Origin: Elusimicrobiales bacterium
GTDB lineage: Bacteria > Elusimicrobiota > Elusimicrobia > Elusimicrobiales > Elusimicrobiaceae
Length of the DNA stretch: 9,530 nt
NCBI GenBank assembly: GCA_030540535.1
Contig: JAUNWB010000030.1
Coordinates: 1-9,530, forward strand
Direction: 5' to 3'
Part shown: piece after piece, positions 1 to 6,458 of the stretch
How the letters are laid out: every line of letters starts with the position of its first letter
Numbering within the stretch: the stretch's first letter is position 1
Notes under the pieces: generated by a model
Databases searched by the model: none
Seen by the model: only the letters and a program-made list of their open reading frames with translations
Told to the model about the DNA's origin: nothing
Position numbers and translations under genes: made by a program

Positions 1-3000
1 AAACGCGGCCAGCGCGTTTTGGCCGTCTTTTTGGACGGAAAGCGTAACCTGGGCGGAGAGTTTTTTATCTGTCAGGTTTGTAATGGCCGCCTGGATGACG
101 CCTTTGTCACCCTCGCGGTAGAAGCGCGGCGTTTGCAGGCGGATCATAAAGTCTTTCTTTGTAACGGTTTGGGCCGTAAACGCGCCGAAGTCGGCTGTTT
201 TGGTCAGTACGAAGCCAAACATGTTCCACGCAGTCAAACTTTGCGGCATGGTGAATTTAACTGCCGCCTGGCCGCCCGTTACGGGCAGCTGGGAGTTAAA
301 GTAGGCGGTTTCCGAAAAATCCGTGCGGGGAGTTTCTTCGGCGGTTTCCTCGTCGGAGTCGGAGGTTGCGGCCCCGTATTTCTCTACCCCTCTGCCCGCA
401 CCGTATGTTACAACACCGTATTCCATTCCGTCGTCCATTCCGCGGGACGTGCCAGTCGCCAAAGGAAGGGCCATGTCAAGGGAGTCTTCTAGCGCCATTT
501 CTGCTTCTGCGGCCATTTTGTTTGCCATCATCGGGGCGGCGCTGCGCGCCATGGCCATGCCTTTATACATGCGGCCGTATGTCATCCGGGGCATCATGTT
601 TAGGTTCAAATAAGGAAGCGGCAGGCTGGGCAGCGTTTCTTCCTGTTGCTGTTCCTCGTCGTGGTAGGTCGTACTGCCTGTACGAAAGTTACTGCGGGAG
701 AAATCCGCCGTGCCTGGGCGTTGCGGGTACAGCTCCGTTAACGTTAAAGACGGGTTGTTTTTAATGTAATAATCGAGCGATTTATCGTACACCGTTATAT
801 TGGCTTGGCCGTTTATAGGTGCGCCCGCGGCGTTTTTGGCCGACAGCTTCCAGCTGACGGGCTGCCCCGGATGGACCGTTTGCGGCGGGGTAAACGTGAC
901 GGCGAGTTCTTTATTGTCAAACGGAACGTTCACCGAAGTTTCCCCGCGGAAAATTTGGTAATCGCCCGCGCCGAACCACGCCAGCGACACGCCGCCGCGC
1001 AGTTCCCCGGTTACCGGGAGCGCGTAAATACTTACGCCGCCGGGAAGCAGATCTTTTTTATATAAAAAGTCGCCGTTTTTCTGATAGACTTCCACGCGTT
1101 TGGAGCCCGGAAGTTTGCCCGCGCCCATCAGTACGCGCATCGTTTCGCCGGGGAAGTATTGCGGGTGCTGAACAAGCGTTACTTCCGGCAGAACGAGGGC
1201 GGAATTTTCTTTCGCCACGATGAATACCATTTTCTGCGGTGCGGCTTTGGCGGAAGAAAGCGTTAAGCGGTATACGCCTTCCGGCAGGGCGGGCACGTTA
1301 AGGGTTTGCTCTCCGGGCGTTTTAAAATTGAGTTCCTGTTTAAAAGCGGCAGCTTCCTTTTCGGCATTTTGATAGGTCGCGTCCAGGGAACCGTCCGTAT
1401 CGGTGCGGTAAATAGATACGGGGTTTTCGTAGTCGTACGCATATTCTTCCAACAGGGCGGATTCCGGGTCCGGGATTTCGTTTTTAAGGCGCACGGCTTC
1501 CAGCGTAATTTTGCCGGAAACACCGTTTCCGTCCGCGTCCGTTAAATTGATTTTGGCCAAAGCCCCGGGGGTATTTGCGTCATAAAAACCCTGCGTAAAT
1601 TCCACTTTGAACAAATGCGGCTTGGAGCTGATTTTGTACGAGCGCGACGTATTAATCGCGCGGCCGCTTTCGTCAAACGCTTCGGCCGTTACTACGTACT
1701 GGGCGAATTCTTCGTTTTTATGCTGTACGGAGGGGGTAAATTCCACTTTGAAATTGCCTTTAGCGTCCGTGACGGTTTCGCCCTGGGCGACGGTTTCTTT
1801 GCCGTAGCCGGCCGGACGCAGCCACCAGTAGAAAGGCGGCTGGTAATCCCGGCGTTCCACCGTGTATTTCACCTGCGCGTTTTGCAGGGGAGAGCCAAAG
1901 TAATACTTGGCCGTACCCGTTACGGAAGCGGTTTTGCCGTATTCCAACGCTTTTTCCGGTTCGGAAAGCGTTAACTCGTAATCGGGGCGTTTATATTCTT
2001 CGGTGGTAAACGAATGGTAAGAACGGTAGGTTCTGCCGTTGGCGCTCAGCGAGGCCGTAACTTCGTAACGGCCCAGCAGGTCGCTTTCGGGGATTGTCAT
2101 TTCCGCCTGTGCGGTGCCCAGTTCGTTTAAAACGGGCGTTGCCGTAAAGACGGTTTTATAGTTGGGGTCTTTTACGGTAAACGTCACTTTCCGTCCTCCC
2201 AGCGTTTTTAAGCCGCGCGGCAATACTTGGAACGCGTTTACCGACAGGCGTACTTTTTGGCCGGGGCGGTAAACGGGCCGGTCCGTCTGCGCGAAAAGTT
2301 TGACGGGTTCGTTATTGTAAAAGTGGAAATACAGCGGGTTGGCGGAATAGGCGGCGGAGCCGTCTTTTTTCGCGAGCGTGTTTAAAATATACGGGGAATG
2401 GCTGCGTTCGTCCGTTGCCACCGTAACGGCGCGTTGGAACGCGGCATACCCCTGTTCGTTCGTCTGGGCTTTTTGGCGCGCGCCCTGCCAGTTGGTGAAC
2501 ATATCCAAATCGGCGTTGGGTTCGGGCCGGCCCGTTTTTAAGTTGACCGTATATACATGGAACACGTTGGGGCGGAATTGTTTTTCTTTCGCGCCCAAAA
2601 CGGCGGTATAGTCGGCCGGGTCCCCTTCGATGGCGGCGGTGGCGAAAAACGCCAAATCGGTGGCGTTTAAAACCATCATCTGCACAGGCGCCTGTTTGGG
2701 GTCGAACGCTTCGTTATAGGAAACGCCCGCCACATAGAAACCCGGTTCCAGCGCGGGGAGCGTAAGTTCGGCGTACTGCTGTTTGTAGACTTCCTGATAG
2801 GTTACGTCGTAGGATTCTTTCGCCAGCGGCGCGCGGTCTAAAAATACGGGGATGTTTTCGCGGTCGAGGCGGTTTAAATAATCCCACGAGTTAAGCGTCC
2901 GGCGGTAACTGCTTTTAAGAGAAAGGTCCGTCAGTTCTTTTAAAGAGGTTTTGTAGATGCGCACGTATAATTTGTGCAGGTTTCTTCCCGTTGCCGTCAG

Positions 3001-4128
3001 CTGCGGCGTTTGGCGGTTGAGCGGCACGTTTAAGGTGTTGAGCGAGAAGGAAACCTGGGTGATGGTGCGTTTTAAATCGGCACATTCCTGCGTAAACGAC
3101 GAGGCCGGCAGTTTGGCCAGGGCCGTTTCGCACGTTTGCAGGGCGGCGGGAGCCTGGCTGTTGTTAAATTGCAGGCGGGCGGTTTGCAAGGCGGCGTAAC
3201 CGCGGGCGTAAGCCGTATTTTCGGCCGGAGCCATGTAGCCTTTTAATTTGCTCCACCAGCTTTTGGAGGCCGTTTCGTTCCCGCTTAACAAGTTTAATTG
3301 GGTAACGGCGGTTTGCAGCGCTTTTTTGCGGTTTTTAATTTCAAAACCGGCGTTATTAAAGGGAAGTAAAATGTAATCGGTTTTCCAGAATATTTTGGCG
3401 TTTTGGCGGTTTTTCCCGTCCAAGAGATAAGCCGTTTCCAAAATGTCGGCGATTTGGGCCGCTTGGGCGGCTTCTTTTTCGTCTTGACTCAAGAGGGCTG
3501 CGCCGTCCAAATACGCGTGTTCTTCCCTGGCCAGGGGGGAAACTTCCGGGGTTTTGCTTTTGATGTAAGAAATCCAGGAATTGACCGCAAAGTCAAACAG
3601 CGTGGGGATGCGCTGGGTGTCGGTGTCTTTTAAATTTAAAATTAGGGTTTCTTTTTCAATCGGCGCGTTAATCAGCGCGGCGCGCAGCGCCCAAAGAGTT
3701 TGGTAATCTTTGTCCGTTTGCTCGTACCATTGTGCTTCCGTCCATTGTTCGGGGTCTTTCTGGGCCTCTTCCGTCATAATTTCGCCGTCGCCTAACAAGA
3801 GATAGTACAGGCTGGAAACCCGCTGGGCCATTTGGGTGCGGTATAATAAAAAGCGCGCTTTCCATATTTCGTTTTCGGGCAGCGTATAGCCGTACATGGT
3901 TTTGTAGGCGTTTAAGTATTCGCCCAGGCCGTATTGGCAGGCCGCTTTGCGCAGCTGGGCTTGCAATAACTCTTCCCCGGTGGCGGTTTTTAGAACGTTA
4001 TCATACTCTTTTAACGCCGCGGCGAAATCGCCTTTGGCGTAATCGGCTTCGGCTTTGGGCAGGCTTTGCGCAGTGAGCGCCAGCGGCAGCAGCATAAGCC
4101 CCAGTATCAGACGGATGTTTTTTTTCAT
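1..4128 (-). CDS. Alpha-2-macroglobulin family protein, large secreted form (3' end beyond left edge)
   Basis: Partial: 1376 codons are open from the ATG at 4128 to the left edge, with no stop. The start is supported by an AAGGGG ribosome binding site 6 nt upstream. Residues 1-20 form a signal peptide (basic MKKNIR, a Leu-rich core, likely cleavage at LTA|QS). There is no lipobox Cys, so the product is predicted soluble in the periplasm. Residues about 24-90 look TPR-like. An MG-type strand region begins near 380. The MG2 hallmark TDRPVYRPGQKV is at 615-626. A bait-region-type domain spans about 977-1136 and ends near VYDKSLDYY. A low-complexity linker with 13 Met lies in 1177-1236. A PF00207-like segment begins near 1270 (FSETAYF, then FTMPQSLTAW near 1292-1301). 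The family traps or blocks proteases and is thought to protect the envelope. The ETAYF and FTMPxxLTxW wording is most like the large Bacteroidetes-type members. The thioester region, if present, would lie beyond the window. A pbpC partner, common for other family members, is not seen. Family assignment is firm; the physiological role is inferred. Confidence 0.9.
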   Translation of the reverse strand, partial: MKKNIRLILGLMLLPLALTAQSLPKAEADYAKGDFAAALKEYDNVLKTATGEELLQAQLRKAACQYGLGEYLNAYKTMYGYTLPENEIWKARFLLYRTQMAQRVSSLYYLLLGDGEIMTEEAQKDPEQWTEAQWYEQTDKDYQTLWALRAALINAPIEKETLILNLKDTDTQRIPTLFDFAVNSWISYIKSKTPEVSPLAREEHAYLDGAALLSQDEKEAAQAAQIADILETAYLLDGKNRQNAKIFWKTDYILLPFNNAGFEIKNRKKALQTAVTQLNLLSGNETASKSWWSKLKGYMAPAENTAYARGYAALQTARLQFNNSQAPAALQTCETALAKLPASSFTQECADLKRTITQVSFSLNTLNVPLNRQTPQLTATGRNLHKLYVRIYKTSLKELTDLSLKSSYRRTLNSWDYLNRLDRENIPVFLDRAPLAKESYDVTYQEVYKQQYAELTLPALEPGFYVAGVSYNEAFDPKQAPVQMMVLNATDLAFFATAAIEGDPADYTAVLGAKEKQFRPNVFHVYTVNLKTGRPEPNADLDMFTNWQGARQKAQTNEQGYAAFQRAVTVATDERSHSPYILNTLAKKDGSAAYSANPLYFHFYNNEPVKLFAQTDRPVYRPGQKVRLSVNAFQVLPRGLKTLGGRKVTFTVKDPNYKTVFTATPVLNELGTAQAEMTIPESDLLGRYEVTASLSANGRTYRSYHSFTTEEYKRPDYELTLSEPEKALEYGKTASVTGTAKYYFGSPLQNAQVKYTVERRDYQPPFYWWLRPAGYGKETVAQGETVTDAKGNFKVEFTPSVQHKNEEFAQYVVTAEAFDESGRAINTSRSYKISSKPHLFKVEFTQGFYDANTPGALAKINLTDADGNGVSGKITLEAVRLKNEIPDPESALLEEYAYDYENPVSIYRTDTDGSLDATYQNAEKEAAAFKQELNFKTPGEQTLNVPALPEGVYRLTLSSAKAAPQKMVFIVAKENSALVLPEVTLVQHPQYFPGETMRVLMGAGKLPGSKRVEVYQKNGDFLYKKDLLPGGVSIYALPVTGELRGGVSLAWFGAGDYQIFRGETSVNVPFDNKELAVTFTPPQTVHPGQPVSWKLSAKNAAGAPINGQANITVYDKSLDYYIKNNPSLTLTELYPQRPGTADFSRSNFRTGSTTYHDEEQQQEETLPSLPLPYLNLNMMPRMTYGRMYKGMAMARSAAPMMANKMAAEAEMALEDSLDMALPLATGTSRGMDDGMEYGVVTYGAGRGVEKYGAATSDSDEETAEETPRTDFSETAYFNSQLPVTGGQAAVKFTMPQSLTAWNMFGFVLTKTADFGAFTAQTVTKKDFMIRLQTPRFYREGDKGVIQAAITNLTDKKLSAQVTLSVQKDGQNALAAF

Positions 4129-4134
4129 ACAATT

Positions 4135-4140
4135 CCCCTT
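4135..4140 (-). promoter_or_regulatory. Ribosome binding site of the alpha-2-macroglobulin gene
   Basis: AAGGGG on the minus strand, 6 nt before the ATG at 4128. It is one of the clearer Shine-Dalgarno sites in the window and fixes the start directly before a good signal peptide. Confidence 0.75.
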
Positions 4141-4153
4141 GTTATGTAATACG

Positions 4154-4202
4154 GCGGGAAGAAAAACCTCCGTCCCCAAAAGAGCGTGATCTTTCTTCCC
4201 GC
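4154..4202. repeat. 11-bp perfect inverted repeat between argS and the alpha-2-macroglobulin gene
   Basis: The arm GCGGGAAGAAA at 4154-4164 is exactly complementary to TTTCTTCCCGC at 4192-4202, leaving a 27-nt loop. It fills most of the 99-bp spacer. In the minus-strand transcript it lies 23 nt downstream of the argS stop and 25 nt upstream of the next start codon. Neither side has a T-run directly after the stem, so it is not a standard intrinsic terminator. It could be an attenuator, an RNA-stability hairpin or a protein-binding palindrome. The repeat is seen directly; its role is unknown. Confidence 0.6.
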
Positions 4203-4227
4203 AGTTACAAAATGCGTTTTTTTGACC

Positions 4228-5820
4228 TTACATTTCTTCCGGCGCGCTTACGCCGATAAATTCCAGGCCTTTTTTAATGCGTTCCGCCACCCGCTGGCAG
4301 ATGAACAAGCGCGCTTTGGTTTGCGCGGGATTTTGTTCGTCCAGCACGCGGCAGTTGTCGTAGAACGCATGAAACAGCCCCGCCAGTTCAATCAGGTACG
4401 TCGTCAAATGGTGGGGGCTCAAATCGGCCACGCAGTTGCGCAGCACCTGTTTGAACCAAATCAGTTTGAGCATCAGCGCGCGTTCGTGCGGGGTGAGCGT
4501 GACGGGGGGCACATTATATTCGGTGAACCCTTTTTCCGCCGCCGCTTTAAAAATGGAATGGATGCGCGCGTGTACGTATTGCACGTAGAAAACGGGGTTT
4601 TCGTTCGTGCGTTTTTTTGCCAGGTCCATATCAAAAATCATATGGGCGTTGGGGGTGCGGCTCGCGAAGAAAAAGCGGCATACGTCCGTGCCCACTTCTT
4701 CCATCAGCTCGCGAAGCGTAATAAAACGGCCCGCGCGTTTGGACATTTTCACCTGTTCGCCGCCTTCGGTCAGGTGGACGAGCTGGTGAATGATCGGTAC
4801 GAACGATTTTTCTTCTTTGCCCAAGGCGTGTACGGCGGCTTTCATGCGCGGTACGTAGCCGTGGTGGTCCGCGCCTAAAATGTCGATAAGCGTGGTGTAG
4901 CCGCGGTCGTATTTATTTTTATGGTAAGAGATGTCGGCCAAAAAGTAGGTCGGGCGGCCGTCTTTGCGCACGAGTACGCGGTCTTTATCGTCCTGCGCTT
5001 CGGCGTCTTTGGTGGAGCCGAACCAAACCGCGTCTTCTTTTTCGTACGTATATCCCTGTTCGGTCAGCGCGGCGAGCGCCTTTTTTGGGGCGTCTTCTTT
5101 GTGCAGGTCGGACTCGCGGAACCAGCGTGTAAAATCAACGTGAAAGTCTTTCATGTCCTGCTGCTGGGTTTTGATGAGTTCTTCCATCGCCCAGCGGCCG
5201 TATTGGTCTTCGGGCAGGTCCGCGGGGATGCGTTTTGCGAGATCAATTAAATAGGTGCCGTGGTAGCCGTTTTCCGGCGGTTCTTTGCCTTCTTTGCGGG
5301 CTTTGACGGATACGGCCAACAGTTCGGCTTGGTTGCCGGCGTCATTGACGTAGTATTCGCTGTCGCAGCTGTAGCCCAGGGCGCGGTGGATTTTAACCAG
5401 GCTGTCGCCCAGGCTGGCGCCGCGGCCGCTGGCCACGTGCAGGGGGCCGGTGGGGTTGGCGGATACAAATTCGATTAAAATGTTATGTTTGGCGCCTTCC
5501 AAATTGGGGTCTTTCAAGCGGCGGTCGGCGGCGGTGGTGATGATGAAATCGTCCTGCAGTTTTAAGTTGATAAACCCGGGCGCTGTGGCCTGTGCGTCGG
5601 ACACGACGGTCATTTCGCGCAGTACTTTGCACGCTTCTTTGGCGATTTCCATGGGGTTCTTGCGCAGTTTTTTGGCGGCGGCCATGGCCCACGTCATGGA
5701 CAAGTCCGCCCCCGTATGGGCGGGCGCGGCGGAAAATTCGACTTCCGGCAGTTCGGAACCTTTAAAATATTCCGCGCTGGAAAGTTTTAACGTAACGTCT
5801 TGTTTTAATTTTTCTAGCAT
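4228..5820 (-). CDS. argS: Arginyl-tRNA synthetase (class I)
   Basis: Charges tRNA-Arg with arginine in the cytoplasm, using ATP. The protein is 530 aa, slightly short for the usual 550-600 but complete at both ends. Residues about 1-90 are the N-terminal tRNA-contacting domain. The class I catalytic core starts with FVSANPTGPLHVASGRGA (118-135), where HVAS at 128-131 stands in for the HIGH signature. YYVNDAGNQ follows at 156-164. GADHHGYVPRMKAA (316-329) and the KMSK loop (358-361, in VKMSKRAG) complete the active site. The helical anticodon-binding (DALR) domain runs from about 410 to the end, which has the typical short tail after IGV. The ATG at 5820 lies 6 nt after the stop of the Lys-rich frame at 5827. 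No convincing Shine-Dalgarno precedes it, so translation may depend on coupling to upstream reading. The product is certain. Confidence 0.97.
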   Translation of the reverse strand: MLEKLKQDVTLKLSSAEYFKGSELPEVEFSAAPAHTGADLSMTWAMAAAKKLRKNPMEIAKEACKVLREMTVVSDAQATAPGFINLKLQDDFIITTAADRRLKDPNLEGAKHNILIEFVSANPTGPLHVASGRGASLGDSLVKIHRALGYSCDSEYYVNDAGNQAELLAVSVKARKEGKEPPENGYHGTYLIDLAKRIPADLPEDQYGRWAMEELIKTQQQDMKDFHVDFTRWFRESDLHKEDAPKKALAALTEQGYTYEKEDAVWFGSTKDAEAQDDKDRVLVRKDGRPTYFLADISYHKNKYDRGYTTLIDILGADHHGYVPRMKAAVHALGKEEKSFVPIIHQLVHLTEGGEQVKMSKRAGRFITLRELMEEVGTDVCRFFFASRTPNAHMIFDMDLAKKRTNENPVFYVQYVHARIHSIFKAAAEKGFTEYNVPPVTLTPHERALMLKLIWFKQVLRNCVADLSPHHLTTYLIELAGLFHAFYDNCRVLDEQNPAQTKARLFICQRVAERIKKGLEFIGVSAPEEM

Positions 5821-5826
5821 GGTAGG

Positions 5827-6057
5827 TTATTTCTTTTTGGCGGTTTTTTTGACCGTTGTTTTTTTGGTTGTGGTTTTTTTAGCGGCCGTTTTCTTGACGG
5901 CGGTCTTTTTTACGGTTGCTTTTTTTGCCGCGGTTTTGGGAGCGGCTTTTTTTACGGCCGTTTTTTTGGCGTCGGCTTTTTTAGCCGTCGTTTTGGACGC
6001 GGCCTTTTTGGCGGCCGCTTTTTTTACCGTTTTATTAAACGGTTTTTTGAAATCGAT
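5827..6057 (-). CDS. Lys/Ala/Thr-rich histone-H1-like ORF lacking a standard start codon
   Basis: This frame is 76 codons plus TAA, lying between the rsfS stop and argS. Composition is extreme: 30 Lys, 18 Ala and 14 Thr, mostly as KKxxx pentads (KKTAV, KKAAP, KKTTT). This matches the AAKKA-type tails of bacterial H1-like and nucleoid-binding proteins. The regular pattern and the stop 6 nt before the argS ATG argue that it is a translated frame. It contains no ATG, GTG or TTG and is in frame with rsfS, separated only by that gene's TAA (6058-6060). Possible explanations are a rare ATC start at 6057 (GGA lies 6 nt upstream), readthrough of the rsfS stop giving a basic tail on RsfS, or a +1 shift. 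In the last case, one A fewer in the A6 run at 6043-6048 would join the frame to an ATG at 6073. It could also be a decaying gene. The protein pattern is seen directly; how it is expressed is unresolved. Confidence 0.5.
   Translation of the reverse strand: MDFKKPFNKTVKKAAAKKAASKTTAKKADAKKTAVKKAAPKTAAKKATVKKTAVKKTAAKKTTTKKTTVKKTAKKK
5830..6024 (-). repeat. Degenerate 15-bp (KKxxx pentapeptide) coding repeat
   Basis: Roughly thirteen imperfect copies of a 15-nt unit encode Lys-Lys followed by three residues drawn mainly from Ala, Thr and Val. On the plus strand it appears as T-runs of 6-7 spaced by GC-rich triplets. Such low-complexity A-runs are prone to replication, transcriptional or sequencing slippage, which matters for the missing start of the frame that contains them. 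Confidence 0.7.
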
Positions 6058-6384
6058 TTATTTTCCGAAGCATAAGATTTTGTCAAGCGCGTAGAAATCG
6101 CGCGCTTCCTGGGTCATTACGTGGGCCAAAAATCCGCCGTAGTCGCTCACGCGCCACTGGTTGCTGTCGCCCCCGTCGCGGTTGGATTTATAGTAGCCTT
6201 CTTCTTTAAGTTTTTTGCTGATTTCTTCTTCCACCGCGTCCAGGTGCGGTTTGGAAGTGGCGGTGGCGATAAGAATATAGTCGCACAGCGAGGAAAGCCC
6301 GCACAAATCAATTACTTTGATATTTTCGGCCTTCTTGTCATCGGCCAGCCGGGCCGCCAGGCAAACAAGTTCTTTCGTATTCAT
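6058..6384 (-). CDS. rsfS: Ribosome silencing factor RsfS
   Basis: RsfS (DUF143/Iojap family) binds uL14 on the large ribosomal subunit and blocks subunit joining when nutrients are scarce. From the ATG at 6384 the protein is 108 aa, the normal size. Family landmarks are CDYILIATATSKPHLDAV in the first half, then a Trp-containing strand (SNQWRVSDYGGFLAHVM), and the closing pattern EARDFYALDKIL, which parallels ES-R-YELEKLW in E. coli RsfS. A GTG at 6393 would add three residues, but it lies inside the Shine-Dalgarno GAGGTGG, so ATG 6384 is preferred. It stands between the LytR_C protein gene and argS, and rsfS downstream of nadD and yqeK is a familiar arrangement. The TAA stop is followed in the same frame by 76 Lys-rich codons (see the neighbouring entry), so a C-terminally extended form is conceivable but unproven. 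Confidence 0.95.
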   Translation of the reverse strand: MNTKELVCLAARLADDKKAENIKVIDLCGLSSLCDYILIATATSKPHLDAVEEEISKKLKEEGYYKSNRDGGDSNQWRVSDYGGFLAHVMTQEARDFYALDKILCFGK

Positions 6385-6389
6385 TATTT

Positions 6390-6396
6390 CCACCTC
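6390..6396 (-). promoter_or_regulatory. Shine-Dalgarno that decides the rsfS start
   Basis: GAGGTGG on the minus strand, ending 5 nt before the ATG at 6384. Because it contains the alternative GTG start codon at 6393, it argues for the shorter 108-residue protein. Confidence 0.75.
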
Positions 6397-6458
6397 ATTA
6401 AAACGGTATATAGAGCAATCAATTTAGTCTAGCATTTTTTTACGTGTATTGGGAACGG

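Noticed and set aside
323..764. Plus-strand frames opposite the alpha-2-macroglobulin linker
   Set aside because: They are antisense to a continuous, well-supported coding frame and show no recognisable protein features.
4154..4202. Intrinsic terminator of argS
   Set aside because: The stem is strong, but no T-run follows it in either direction.
4186..4878. Plus-strand open frame of 230 codons
   Set aside because: It lies wholly opposite argS, has no family-like motifs and reflects the codon pattern of the minus-strand gene.
5450..6094. Plus-strand open frame of 214 codons with a Phe/Val/Ala-rich hydrophobic end that resembles a membrane protein
   Set aside because: The hydrophobic part is the exact antisense of the Lys codon repeats (TTT opposite AAA), and the rest lies opposite argS.
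6385..6393. GTG at 6393 as the rsfS start
   Set aside because: The GTG is part of the Shine-Dalgarno for the ATG at 6384, and the family length fits the shorter form.
6407..6412. TATATA as a -10 promoter element for rsfS
   Set aside because: No matching -35 at suitable spacing, and a start site there would leave almost no room before the ribosome binding site.
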